Positions 8,464 to 17,178 of a stretch of 64,000 nucleotides of DNA are shown here, one piece after another. Origin of the DNA: Pedobacter nyackensis (GTDB taxonomy: Bacteria; Bacteroidota; Bacteroidia; Sphingobacteriales; Sphingobacteriaceae); assembly GCF_900176505.1 (NCBI RefSeq), contig NZ_FWYB01000004.1, forward strand, positions 124,001 to 188,000, given 5' to 3'. Every line of letters starts with the position of its first letter. Within the stretch, counting starts at the first letter, position 1. Both the position numbers and the translations under genes were made by a program. The notes under the pieces are model-generated. The model was not told the origin of the DNA, searched no databases, and worked only from the letters and a program-made list of their open reading frames with translations.

Positions 8464-9030
8464 GTGAGTAATAAGTTAAGCAGTTCAGTTCCAGAAGATA
8501 GAGAGGTTGTTTTAGGCATCTTAAATAACTCAGAAAAAGCACTAAATAAATTGTACACGGGGTATTTTCCGATGATATTACAATTTATATTGAATAATAA
8601 CGGTGATGAGGATGATGCAAAAGATGTGTATCAGGAAGGAATCATTGTTTTATACAATAAAATTAAAAGTGGTAATTTTGAACTAAGCAGTAAACTAAAA
8701 ACGTATATATATTCAGTTTGCAGAAGAATTTGGTTAAAGAAGCTTGCACAGCAAAGCAAAAAATCAAATAACGTTTCGGACTTTGAAGATGTAATGGCGG
8801 TTGAAGTGGATGTTGAACAGCACGAAGAGAAAGATCAGCAATTTGAAAAAATGCAGTCAGCTCTGACTCATCTGGGGGAACCATGTAAGACTATTATTCA
8901 GGATTATTATATAAATAACCTTTCAATGCAGGATATCTGTGAAAAGTTTGGCTATACCAATGCGGACAATGCCAAAACACAGAAGTACAAGTGCCTTCAA
9001 AGGTTAAAAAAGTTATTTTTTCAATCTTAA
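8464..9030 (+). CDS. RNA polymerase sigma factor, ECF type
   Basis: A protein of about 188 residues with sigma region 2 (about residues 25-95, with the DDAKDVYQEGIIVLY acidic helix) and region 4 (about 125-185, with LGEPCKTIIQDYYINNLSMQDICEKFGYTNADNAKTQKYKCLQRLKKLF). The layout is that of extracytoplasmic-function sigma factors, which redirect RNA polymerase to a small regulon. The start is GTG 8464 or TTG 8461; both give the same family N-terminus and no ATG is available. The next gene begins six bases after the stop and encodes a membrane protein with an anti-sigma-like N-terminus, so the two probably form one regulatory unit. Confidence 0.88.
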   Translation: MSNKLSSSVPEDREVVLGILNNSEKALNKLYTGYFPMILQFILNNNGDEDDAKDVYQEGIIVLYNKIKSGNFELSSKLKTYIYSVCRRIWLKKLAQQSKKSNNVSDFEDVMAVEVDVEQHEEKDQQFEKMQSALTHLGEPCKTIIQDYYINNLSMQDICEKFGYTNADNAKTQKYKCLQRLKKLFFQS

Positions 9031-9036
9031 ATTGAT

Positions 9037-10125
9037 ATGAGGAACGAGATAGAATTAGAAGGTATTATTGAAGATTATCTGAATGGTAAACTTAGTGATG
9101 AAGAATTGAAGAAATTTGAACAATTGCGTTTAAATGACCCGGCTGTTGATCATAAGGTTGTTGCTCACAAATTTTTCCTGGAATCATTAAACGATTACGC
9201 TTTAAAGGCTGATCTGAAAAGTAAAATGGACCAGATGCATGGGCAGATTGATGTTGCTGCATTAAGTAAAGAGGTTGGCCCACACCCTTCGTTTATTGTG
9301 AATTTATGGCGTAAAAATAAAGCTGCAGTGGCTGTTGCCGCCTCATTTATTCTGCTAACAGTAGTAACCCTGTATTCTATACAACAAACTACCCAGCAAA
9401 GCGGAAGCGTTGAACTGGTGAGCAGAGAGCTTGCAAGAATTAAAAATTCGCAAAGCAGCCTGATTAGAAAAATAAACTCTGATAACGTAACGAAAAATTT
9501 AAAGCCTGCTAATTTTGGCGGTACAGGCTTTGCCTTAACCGCTAATGGCTATATCCTAACTAATTTACATGTAGTGGATGGCGCAGATTCTGTATATGTG
9601 CAGGACAGTAAAGGCAATTCATTTAAAGCAGTTGTAAAACGTAAAGACTCTCAATACGATTTGGCCATTCTGAAAATTGTAGATGAATCATTCTCACCTT
9701 TATCTAGTCTGCCATACAGATTAAAACAAAATCCAATTGGTATGAGCGAATCGGTATATACGCTTGGTTTTCCTAAGGACGATGCAGTATATGGTGAGGG
9801 GTATGTGAGCTCTAAGACAGGTTATAATGGTGATACTACACAATATCAGGTTTCTATTCCGGTTAATCCAGGAAACAGTGGGGGCCCTTTATTAGATGAA
9901 GACGGTAATATCATAGGCGTAATCAGTGCAAAACAGAACCAGGTTGATGGTGCTACATTCGCTGTTAAATCTAAATACATTCAGGAAGCGCTAAACTCTA
10001 TTCCTAATGATTCATTAGGTAAGAAAGTAGTCTTCAGCAAAAGAAATTCATTGCAAGGCTTAAGCAAGTCTAAACAGGTGAATAAAATAAAGGATTATGT
10101 ATTTATGATCAAGGTTTATAAATAG
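9037..10125 (+). CDS. Membrane-anchored trypsin-like (HtrA-type) protease with anti-sigma-like N-terminus
   Basis: A 362-residue protein in three parts. Residues 1-90 are cytoplasmic and resemble the N-terminus of zinc-less anti-sigma factors (IEDYLNGKLSDEELKKFEQL). Residues about 95-115 form one transmembrane helix. Residues about 155-325 are a periplasmic trypsin-fold protease with an intact triad: H178 (TNLHVV), D208 (YDLAILKI) and S281 (PVNPGNSGGPL). No PDZ domain follows; the last 40 residues are basic. The gene starts six bases after an ECF sigma factor gene. The inferred role is to hold the sigma factor at the membrane and couple release to periplasmic proteolysis, or to sense through a protease fold. 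The fold and triad are seen; the regulatory role is inferred. Confidence 0.85.
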   Translation: MRNEIELEGIIEDYLNGKLSDEELKKFEQLRLNDPAVDHKVVAHKFFLESLNDYALKADLKSKMDQMHGQIDVAALSKEVGPHPSFIVNLWRKNKAAVAVAASFILLTVVTLYSIQQTTQQSGSVELVSRELARIKNSQSSLIRKINSDNVTKNLKPANFGGTGFALTANGYILTNLHVVDGADSVYVQDSKGNSFKAVVKRKDSQYDLAILKIVDESFSPLSSLPYRLKQNPIGMSESVYTLGFPKDDAVYGEGYVSSKTGYNGDTTQYQVSIPVNPGNSGGPLLDEDGNIIGVISAKQNQVDGATFAVKSKYIQEALNSIPNDSLGKKVVFSKRNSLQGLSKSKQVNKIKDYVFMIKVYK

Positions 10126-10144
10126 TAGTTCCATAAATAGTATT

Positions 10145-10185
10145 GAAACCCCGAAACTAAATCACTAGTTTCGGGGTTTCTTTTT
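10145..10185 (+). terminator. Intrinsic terminator after the sigma/protease pair
   Basis: GAAACCCCGAAACT (10145-10158) and AGTTTCGGGGTTTC (10167-10180) form a perfect 14-bp stem, followed by five T. Confidence 0.9.
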
Positions 10186-10201
10186 ATATAAAACTTTCAA
10201 T

Positions 10202-11146
10202 ATGGATTTTGGAAAGGTACCAGCGAATGAACTTGCATCTGTTGATTTTACAATACCGGCAGATGGAAAACAGACTGCGCTAACGCTTGAAGGGCATAAA
10301 CCGGTTAAAGATCCTTCATTTTATATAGGTTGCGCCAAATGGGGACGGAAGGAATGGTTAAATATGATTTATCCACCAAAGACCAAAGAAGCTGATTTTC
10401 TGGATGAATACGTAAAGCACTTTAACTCCATAGAGCTGAATGCTGTTTTTTACAGTATCCCGAATGCTGAACTAATCCGTAAATGGAGGTTGAAGGCAGA
10501 GGAAAACGCCAATAGCAATTTTGTGTTTTGTCCTAAATTCTCCAGAACAATCAGTCACATTAAAAGGTTAAAAGATGCGGAGGTGCCTACAGATCTGTAT
10601 CTGGCAAGCATACATGAGTTTGGTAAGTTTTTAGGCCCTTGTTTTTTGCAGTTGGGCGATAATTTCGGACCAAAGAACATTGATGTCCTTGAAAACTACC
10701 TTAAACATCTGCCCGTAGATTTGGAGTTGTTTGTAGAAGTGAGACATGAAGACTGGTTTTCGGATGACACTGCGCGTACAAAGCTTTTCGAGATGTTAGC
10801 CAGACTAAAAAAAGGTGCCGTGATTACTGATGCGAGTGGCAGGAGAGATTGCCTGCATATGGAGTTAACCATCCCGGAAATCTTTATCCGCTTCGTGGGT
10901 AATGGCCAGGAACATCAGGCATCTGATTTTGCAAGGATAGATGACTGGGTAACAAGAATGAAATCATGGTTAGATCATGGGTTGAAAAGCGTTTATTTCT
11001 TTCTGCATCAGCATGATGAAAAAGATACACCGATTTTGGCTGATTATACCATTCAGCAATTCAATAAACATTTCAACGCCGGAATAGCTCCCATTAAATT
11101 TATAAATGATCCTAAAGAAATTACAAAACAGAGAGAATTATTTTAG
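10202..11146 (+). CDS. DUF72 (YecE family) protein
   Basis: A 314-residue protein with a TIM-barrel-like DUF72 domain from about residue 40. Family hallmarks are YIGCAKWGRKEWLNMIYPP near the start, FNSIELNAVFYSIPN, FVFCPKFSRTISH and the central FVEVRHEDWF. The family is widespread but has no established reaction; the fold and conserved Glu/His/Trp residues suggest an enzyme. The first 35 residues precede the usual family start, but the ATG at 10202 is the first after the terminator and the frame has no other good start. A peroxiredoxin gene follows 73 bases later. Confidence 0.88.
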   Translation: MDFGKVPANELASVDFTIPADGKQTALTLEGHKPVKDPSFYIGCAKWGRKEWLNMIYPPKTKEADFLDEYVKHFNSIELNAVFYSIPNAELIRKWRLKAEENANSNFVFCPKFSRTISHIKRLKDAEVPTDLYLASIHEFGKFLGPCFLQLGDNFGPKNIDVLENYLKHLPVDLELFVEVRHEDWFSDDTARTKLFEMLARLKKGAVITDASGRRDCLHMELTIPEIFIRFVGNGQEHQASDFARIDDWVTRMKSWLDHGLKSVYFFLHQHDEKDTPILADYTIQQFNKHFNAGIAPIKFINDPKEITKQRELF

Positions 11147-11219
11147 ATAGTATACTCAATTTGTAGACATTATTATTTACCTTGTAATTGTAATTATGTA
11201 CACCTAAATATATAAAATT

Positions 11220-11855
11220 ATGAGTTTAAGAATAGGGGACACCGCTCCCAATTTTAAGGCACAAACTTCTATCGGCGATATTGATTTCTATGAGTACTTA
11301 GGAGATAGTTGGGGTGTTTTATTTTCCCATCCCGCTGATTATACGCCGGTATGTACTACTGAGTTAGGACGTACCTCAGCATTAAAGTCTGAATTTGAAA
11401 AGAGAAATGTTAAAGTCTTAGCGCTAAGCGTTGATTCGGCTGAATCTCATAAAGGTTGGATTAAAGACATCAACGAAACCCAGAATACTGAAGTTGATTT
11501 TCCGATTATTGCAGATGAAGATAAAAAGATTGCTGATCTGTATGATATGATTCATCCAAATGCATCTGAGACCTTAACTGTACGTTCTTTGTTCATTATA
11601 TCACCTGATAAGAAAGTGAAACTGATGCTGACTTATCCAGCCTCTACAGGACGTAATTTTAATGAAGTGCTGAGGGTAATCGATTCGCTGCAGCTTACTG
11701 CTAATTACAGCGTGGCTACACCAGCTGACTGGGAAGATGGAGAAGACGTAGTTGTAATGAACAGCATTAAAACTGAAGATATCCCGGCTAAGTTTCCCAA
11801 AGGACATAAAGTCATTAAACCATATTTGAGAATGACTCCTCAGCCGAATAAGTAA
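11220..11855 (+). CDS. 1-Cys peroxiredoxin (Prx6 type)
   Basis: A 211-residue thiol peroxidase that reduces hydrogen peroxide and organic hydroperoxides. The peroxidatic cysteine is C45 in HPADYTPVC, with the catalytic Thr and Pro of the PxxxTxxC motif in place. The long C-terminal part (DWEDGEDVVVMNSI to PYLRMTPQP) is characteristic of the Prx6/AhpC-TSA 1-Cys subgroup, and no resolving cysteine is present. The gene ends at a strong terminator (11884-11914). Confidence 0.93.
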   Translation: MSLRIGDTAPNFKAQTSIGDIDFYEYLGDSWGVLFSHPADYTPVCTTELGRTSALKSEFEKRNVKVLALSVDSAESHKGWIKDINETQNTEVDFPIIADEDKKIADLYDMIHPNASETLTVRSLFIISPDKKVKLMLTYPASTGRNFNEVLRVIDSLQLTANYSVATPADWEDGEDVVVMNSIKTEDIPAKFPKGHKVIKPYLRMTPQPNK

Positions 11856-11883
11856 TATGTTCGTTGCGTAAGTTTAACAAAAG

Positions 11884-11914
11884 AAGGCTGTACAAAAAAG
11901 TACAGCCTTTCTTT
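11884..11914 (+). terminator. Intrinsic terminator after peroxiredoxin
   Basis: AAGGCTGTAC (11884-11893) pairs with GTACAGCCTT (11900-11909) around an A-rich loop, followed by a T-rich tract. Confidence 0.85.
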
Positions 11915-12010
11915 TTGGAGCAATGATTTAGTTAGAATGTCTTAGCGAGTGATTTGTAAAGATATTTACTTATTGTTTTTCGAAAAATACCCATTTGTAG
12001 GTATTTTTTG

Positions 12011-13195
12011 CTAATAATGTTGCTCAATAGTCGCATCAATTACGATGTACCCATCCTTTTTGCTTTCCGTAAAAATGAGAAACCGATGGTTGTCGGGTTT
12101 TATTTTATATTTTTTGACCAGGTTTTCTGCCTTATCTCTGTAATTGCGGACAATAACGTTACCAATAAGCTGCTTCTCCTTCTTTAATTCCCCGGAGCTG
12201 ATTACCCTGTTTATTCTAAAAATCCTTCCCGGAAATTTACTGTTTATAATTTCACTGGTGTAAAGTTGCGTATGCAGATGTAGCTTTTCTAAGCCATAGG
12301 TTAGGCCGATCAGATTAAAAGCGCCGCCTTTTAATAAGGCTGTGTCAGGCTCATAGAGATAGCCGGAAGGTGTTTCTGCCAGGATATGTGTTTCTCGGGT
12401 TTCCTCATCACCTTTATAAAAGCTAAAATGCTTTTCAGTTTCATTTAAGGTGACGGAGGTTATTTTAACATTTAGTCCTTCAACTTTATCTATAACCCAA
12501 AGTAACTCCTTACACTCGTTTTTAACACTCACAATATGGATCTCAGATACATACTTCAGCTCCTTTAAACCCGCAGTGAGGTCTAAAAGAGGAGCCGTTT
12601 TAATAATTATCCGTGAAGATTTTTCTAATAGCAAGTCCAGATGCTCCACCACATTTGGTGTACAGTCTTTCAACATAAATACCTTCCCGGAAGTACTTCT
12701 CCTGGCCGGGTCAATGTAAATCGTATCGAATTTAGCTGTGGTATTTTTTAAATATTCGATGCCATCTGTAGCTAAGAACTCAATGTTATTTTGCCCTAAA
12801 ATTCCGGCATTGTGAGCTGCTATTTCGGATAACTCGGGGTTTATCTCGCAATGAACTACCGAACTAACAACCTTCGCAAAATAGTGACTATCTACTCCGA
12901 ATCCCCCAGTTAGGTCAATTAAGCTGTTTCCTATTGGAAGCTTTGCTTTATAAGCAGCGGTAGTTTCAGAGGAGCATTGCTCAATAGACAGCAAAGGAGG
13001 GTAGTATATACAGGAATGATTGTACCATTCAGGGAGCTTTCTGGCAGATTTGTTTTTCGCTGCAATCTGATTGGCAAGCTCCCTGGACTCAACTTCTTTA
13101 AACGGACTTTTAGACATAGCAATTTTATGCACATCATCGTTTAAATGATGGCTGATGAATTCCTGTACGGATTGATCTAAAATATGCTTGTTCAA
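12011..13195 (-). CDS. SAM-dependent methyltransferase with THUMP-like domain
   Basis: A 394-residue protein. A class I Rossmann methyltransferase core is visible at about residues 90-210: SLIDLTGGFGVDSHYFA for SAM binding and FDTIYIDPARRSTSGKVF as the motif IV-like catalytic segment. The C-terminal region corresponds to the THUMP-like domain of Bacteroidota RNA methyltransferase-like proteins. A nucleic-acid (rRNA or tRNA) target is likely but the modification is not established. It lies 7 bases downstream of the aspartate kinase gene on the same strand, so they are probably cotranscribed. Confidence 0.85.
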   Translation of the reverse strand: MNKHILDQSVQEFISHHLNDDVHKIAMSKSPFKEVESRELANQIAAKNKSARKLPEWYNHSCIYYPPLLSIEQCSSETTAAYKAKLPIGNSLIDLTGGFGVDSHYFAKVVSSVVHCEINPELSEIAAHNAGILGQNNIEFLATDGIEYLKNTTAKFDTIYIDPARRSTSGKVFMLKDCTPNVVEHLDLLLEKSSRIIIKTAPLLDLTAGLKELKYVSEIHIVSVKNECKELLWVIDKVEGLNVKITSVTLNETEKHFSFYKGDEETRETHILAETPSGYLYEPDTALLKGGAFNLIGLTYGLEKLHLHTQLYTSEIINSKFPGRIFRINRVISSGELKKEKQLIGNVIVRNYRDKAENLVKKYKIKPDNHRFLIFTESKKDGYIVIDATIEQHY

Positions 13196-13202
13196 TGGCT
13201 TT

Positions 13203-14477
13203 TTATTCAGTTGGTTTTTTATCCCTCATTACAATCTGGCAAGTATTTCTACTTTTCACCTCCAGCAGGATGTTTTTATTCACCGTTACGCGGTCTATCG
13301 TTTCCTGGTTGTAATACCTTATGGTAACGAGTTCAACGTCGGTATTGTATTTTATTTTATAGTGTTTAGACAAGTCGGCTATTAGTTTTTGAAGCTTTTT
13401 TTCATTGTAGTCAAAGCTGATCGAAAAGCTGATGGCCGAGTTGAGCATCGTATTGATTTTAATCCGGTGCTCATGAAACAGGCTGAAAATATCGCTCAGG
13501 TTTTCCTCTATGATGAAAGAAAAATCTTTAGGAAATATCGACAGCAATACCTGATTTACCTTGAAAATAAAGGAAGGAATGGGCAGGTGATCTTTTAAAT
13601 CTGTGATGTCGGTACCTGGCGCGTTAGGATTAACGAAGGAGCGTACATATAAAGGAATATTCTTATTCTGTATAGGCTTAATGGTTTTAGGATGGATAAC
13701 CGTAGCACCATAATAAGCCAGTTCGATGGCATCGTGATAAGATAACTGAGGAATCCTTTCCGTTTCATCAAACCACTTCGGATCGGCATTTAAAACCCCT
13801 GGAACATCTTTCCATATGGTAACGGATTGTGCATTTAAGCAGGCCGAAAATATGGCTGCCGAGTAATCGGAACCTTCGCGACCAAGCGTAGTGGTGAAGT
13901 TTTCACTGGTGTTGCCAATAAAACCTTGAGTTACAGCAATATTTTTAGCTAAAAGCGGGGCCAGCGTTTTTTGTATATCGGCTTCTGTTTTTTCCCAGTT
14001 TACCAGTCCTTCACGATAGGTATTATCCGTGTGGATGAAATTACGTGCATCCAGCCATTTTACATTCTCGCGTAAAGTACCCAACCAAGCCGCAAGTATT
14101 TTCGACGAGACGAGTTCACCAATAGAAACAATCTGATCGTAAATGTAATCATGTGAATCGTTTGGCTCTTCCTCAATCAGCCAGTCGATTTCTACGAAAG
14201 TATTCGCTACATCGTTAAATATTGGGTGATTATGATCGGTAAAAAGCTCATTCAAAATATTAAAATGATATCCTTTTATTTCATCAAATATCTGATGTAC
14301 ATCATCCTGGCCATTTAAATAAGCTGTGGTAAGGTCTTCCAGTTTATTTGTAATTTTTCCCATCGCCGAAACAACAATGAGCAACTGATTACCTTTATGA
14401 CGGTTTATAATTGAAGATACGTTTCTTACTCCATCTGCATCCTTAACTGATGCCCCCCCAAACTTGTATATTTTCAT
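13203..14477 (-). CDS. Aspartate kinase (monofunctional)
   Basis: Catalyses ATP-dependent phosphorylation of aspartate, the first step toward lysine, threonine, methionine and diaminopimelate. The N-terminal kinase signature is MKIYKFGGASVKDADGV, with LGREGSDYSAAIFSACL and WKDVPGVLNADP as nucleotide and substrate segments. The C-terminal third (after about residue 290) is an ACT-type regulatory region. The frame extends upstream to 14522, but the conserved family start is the methionine at 14477 (425 residues). There is no homoserine dehydrogenase fusion. Confidence 0.9.
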   Translation of the reverse strand: MKIYKFGGASVKDADGVRNVSSIINRHKGNQLLIVVSAMGKITNKLEDLTTAYLNGQDDVHQIFDEIKGYHFNILNELFTDHNHPIFNDVANTFVEIDWLIEEEPNDSHDYIYDQIVSIGELVSSKILAAWLGTLRENVKWLDARNFIHTDNTYREGLVNWEKTEADIQKTLAPLLAKNIAVTQGFIGNTSENFTTTLGREGSDYSAAIFSACLNAQSVTIWKDVPGVLNADPKWFDETERIPQLSYHDAIELAYYGATVIHPKTIKPIQNKNIPLYVRSFVNPNAPGTDITDLKDHLPIPSFIFKVNQVLLSIFPKDFSFIIEENLSDIFSLFHEHRIKINTMLNSAISFSISFDYNEKKLQKLIADLSKHYKIKYNTDVELVTIRYYNQETIDRVTVNKNILLEVKSRNTCQIVMRDKKPTE

Positions 14478-14547
14478 TGGTGATAATTTGTTTAATTCAT
14501 TCATTTTGGTTTGTGCCCACACATCATGGTTTCATTAGTATATATTT

Positions 14548-15351
14548 TTAATTAACAGGATTTAGTAAGCCATTTGGTTTTGCAATGTCCTTTAGCGCTG
14601 TAAAAGGAATAAGTAATTCCGTTATGCCGTAGGCATAAGCCTTAATTTCATATGGATTATAAAGGAATTTGATCCCTTCTTTAGTGACGCTGAAATTCTG
14701 ATTTAAACTGAATTTGTCGTTTTCAAAGAAATAATTGTCTTTCAAACTTACTCCCGGAGCAAGCTTCTCATTTTTTCTGAAGATATTTTCAGCAACAGCC
14801 GTCAGCTTTGTCATGGAGCCCGGGTTAAGCAGCGAATCCAAAATGATCTCCTGATGGTTTACCGGATCATAGTTCAGATAAACAAAAGAACTGTTAGGGT
14901 GGGCGCCACCTTCATAATTCACAAAAGTGAATAATAAAGATAAGTAATGAGGTTGTTGAGCTACCACTTCAACTTTCCCGTTCATGAACCAGGTTTGTCC
15001 ATATCCCTTATTTTCTTTGCTGAAATCATCAAAGTTTTTAATAAACGAATTTGCGAAATCAAGGTATGAAGTGTAATTCTCACCTTCATTGCCTGCTTTT
15101 AATACTTTCTGCTGGATGAATTGGTTTATTTTTTCATCTGCAAACACCGGATAGGAGATTACAGCTTTCGAAGTATCGGAGACCTTTTCAACTACGATAG
15201 GGAATTTACTATACACCTTTACCGAGTCGTATTTAAAAGACAGTTCAGTGTCGACTGCCAAGCTGGTGCTATCCACAGTGTTCACAGATTTTTTTTCATT
15301 TTGACACGCTATAAAACTAATAGATATCAAAAATAGGGCGAGTTTCTTCAT
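14548..15351 (-). CDS. DUF3298/DUF4163 lipoprotein
   Basis: A 267-residue lipoprotein: the signal peptide is followed by lipobox ISFIAC (Cys16). The mature part has the two-domain DUF4163 plus DUF3298 layout (YPVFADEKINQFIQQKVL, then FTFVNYEGGAHPNSSFVYLNYD and the C-terminal PFTALKDIAKPNG). Homologous domains occur in RsiV-like and PdaC-like envelope proteins that bind lysozyme or peptidoglycan, but binding here is not demonstrated. Transcribed in the same direction as the GNAT and YggS genes upstream, with 28 bases between. Confidence 0.85.
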   Translation of the reverse strand: MKKLALFLISISFIACQNEKKSVNTVDSTSLAVDTELSFKYDSVKVYSKFPIVVEKVSDTSKAVISYPVFADEKINQFIQQKVLKAGNEGENYTSYLDFANSFIKNFDDFSKENKGYGQTWFMNGKVEVVAQQPHYLSLLFTFVNYEGGAHPNSSFVYLNYDPVNHQEIILDSLLNPGSMTKLTAVAENIFRKNEKLAPGVSLKDNYFFENDKFSLNQNFSVTKEGIKFLYNPYEIKAYAYGITELLIPFTALKDIAKPNGLLNPVN

Positions 15352-15379
15352 AGCGTTTTTTTTATGGTTTTAACTGCTT

Positions 15380-15844
15380 TTATTTGTTGATTTGCTCTTT
15401 TGAAAACGAAGCGTTTAACCAACCTGCTTCCAATTGCGCACTGTATTTATTATAAAAATTAATAGCCGGTTCATTCCAGTCCAGCACTTGCCAGTTCATT
15501 CCGTTAAAGCCTTTGTCTTTTGCTTCTTTAATGATGCTTTCAAAAAGTAGCTTGCCAATACCGCGGCCTCTGTATGCTTCCGTCACTATAAAATCTTCCA
15601 GATATAAACGACAGCCTTTCCAGGTAGAGTAGCGGGTATAATAAATCGCAAAGCCAGCAATAAATCCGTCCACTTCAACTACGAAGGCATTCCATACTTT
15701 ATGCTCACCAAAACCGGCATCAATAAATTCTTCCAGCGTAACGGTAACCTCTTCGGGTGCTTTTTCATAAACAGCCAGCTCGTTTACGAGCTCCAGTAAC
15801 CGCACACAATCTTCTTTTACAGCTGCCCTTATAATTATGCTCAT
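15380..15844 (-). CDS. GNAT family N-acetyltransferase (diamine acetyltransferase-like)
   Basis: A 154-residue single-domain acetyl-CoA-dependent transferase. The CoA pyrophosphate-binding loop is RGRGIGKLLFESI and the strand before it is LYLEDFIVTEAYRG. The pattern KGCRLYLEDFIV and the Asn-Tyr end (NEPAINFYNKYSA) resemble spermidine/spermine or thialysine acetyltransferases, so a small amine is a reasonable substrate, but this rests on similarity only. It lies six bases after the YggS stop and is likely in one transcript with it. Confidence 0.88.
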   Translation of the reverse strand: MSIIIRAAVKEDCVRLLELVNELAVYEKAPEEVTVTLEEFIDAGFGEHKVWNAFVVEVDGFIAGFAIYYTRYSTWKGCRLYLEDFIVTEAYRGRGIGKLLFESIIKEAKDKGFNGMNWQVLDWNEPAINFYNKYSAQLEAGWLNASFSKEQINK

Positions 15845-15850
15845 TCTAAT

Positions 15851-16543
15851 TTATAACTCCTCTTTGTAATGTTTAATCTTCCTTTTTCCAAAAATACTGC
15901 TACCAATGCGTACCATGGTGCTGCCTTCTTCAATAGCCAGTTTGTAATCGCCCGACATGCCCATCGATACTTCTTTAAAGTAATCTGCTTTTCTAAAGAA
16001 ACTTACTTTTATGCCGTCAAAAAGCACTTTTAACTCGTTAAACTCATCTTTGGTTTGTTTCTCCAAAGCGTTGTTACTCGCTATACCCATTACACCTACA
16101 ATGCGTACATTTTGCATAGCCGCAAATTCATCAGAACGAAGCAACTCTACAGCTTCATCAAAGCCCAGGCCAAACTTGGTGTCTTCATCTGCTATGTAAA
16201 TCTGCAGTAAGCAATCAATTATCCGCTTGTTTTTAGCAGCCTGTTTATTAATCTCTGCCAATAATTTTAAGCTGTCTACAGATTGGATCAGACTAATGAA
16301 AGGAGCAATGTATTTTACCTTATTGGTTTGTAAATGTCCAATCAGGTGCCATTCTATATCTTGAGGTAGTTTCGCTTGTTTATCAACCAGTTCCTGTACA
16401 ATGTTTTCGCCAAATACCCTTTGTCCGGCATTGTAAGCTTCTAAAACTGCATCTGCTTCCTGGTATTTAGATACCGCAATTAATTTAACGGATATCGGAT
16501 CTAATTCGCTTTTATATTTTAATAAGTTATCTGCTATACTCAT
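15851..16543 (-). CDS. YggS family pyridoxal phosphate homeostasis protein
   Basis: A 230-residue TIM-barrel PLP-binding protein of the alanine racemase N-domain family. The Schiff-base lysine is K26 in LIAVSKYQ. Family motifs GQRVFGENIVQE, WHLIGHLQTNK and SMGMSGDYKLAIEEGSTMVRIGSSIFG are all present. Members keep free PLP levels balanced and have no known enzymatic reaction. The gene diverges from the DUF4296 lipoprotein gene. Confidence 0.94.
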   Translation of the reverse strand: MSIADNLLKYKSELDPISVKLIAVSKYQEADAVLEAYNAGQRVFGENIVQELVDKQAKLPQDIEWHLIGHLQTNKVKYIAPFISLIQSVDSLKLLAEINKQAAKNKRIIDCLLQIYIADEDTKFGLGFDEAVELLRSDEFAAMQNVRIVGVMGIASNNALEKQTKDEFNELKVLFDGIKVSFFRKADYFKEVSMGMSGDYKLAIEEGSTMVRIGSSIFGKRKIKHYKEEL

Positions 16544-16615
16544 TTATCAGTATTTTTGGTAAAAATAACAACCTTAGCGAACTTTGTCTAAGAAATAATG
16601 ATGTTTTCAAGCATA

Positions 16616-17176
16616 ATGAAGAATTTTCTATATATCGTACTAATCTTTTTTTCTATTTCGGGATGTAAACCGGGGGTACCCAAAGATCTTATTCAGCCCG
16701 ATGAGATGGCTAAAGTATTACACGATATTCATGTTGCGGATAGCTACCTGGGAATGGCAGGGCATCCGGATTCTATTAAGACAATGGCAGCAAGTTATTA
16801 CAAGGGGATCTATAAAAAGTATGACATTGATTCGGCACTGTATGCCCGAAGCATGAAGTATTATCAGGAAGAGCCAAAAGTGTTGAACGATATTTATGTA
16901 AAAGTAACCGGCGAATTGACAAAAGAAAAAAACGCAATTACAAAGGCTGATTCTACTGTCAATGCAAAGGAAATCATGAAGATAAGGATGAAATTTGTCA
17001 GAGATTCAACCAGAACTGCTGATTCAACCTTTTGGGCTAACTTTCTGCTAAAAGATACCACGAAATTAAAAAAGGTCAATTTGAAAGATACTGCTCAGTT
17101 AAAAGATACAGTGAAAAAGAAAATTGACGTGATCAGATTAAAAATGGACTATAAAGGTCTGAAAGATTTAAAATAA
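16616..17176 (+). CDS. DUF4296 lipoprotein
   Basis: The signal peptide MKNFLYIVLIFFSISGC has a lipobox cysteine at residue 17. The next 90 residues match the DUF4296 pattern (LIQPDEMAKVLHDIHVADSYLG, then YYKGIYKKYDIDSALYARSMKYY). The tail is Lys/Asp/Thr-rich with several KDT repeats. The frame starts at 16598, but the ATG at 16616 gives a proper signal peptide and is preferred. Function unknown. mutS2 starts two bases after its stop, so the two are cotranscribed. Confidence 0.85.
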   Translation: MKNFLYIVLIFFSISGCKPGVPKDLIQPDEMAKVLHDIHVADSYLGMAGHPDSIKTMAASYYKGIYKKYDIDSALYARSMKYYQEEPKVLNDIYVKVTGELTKEKNAITKADSTVNAKEIMKIRMKFVRDSTRTADSTFWANFLLKDTTKLKKVNLKDTAQLKDTVKKKIDVIRLKMDYKGLKDLK

Positions 17177-17178
17177 GT

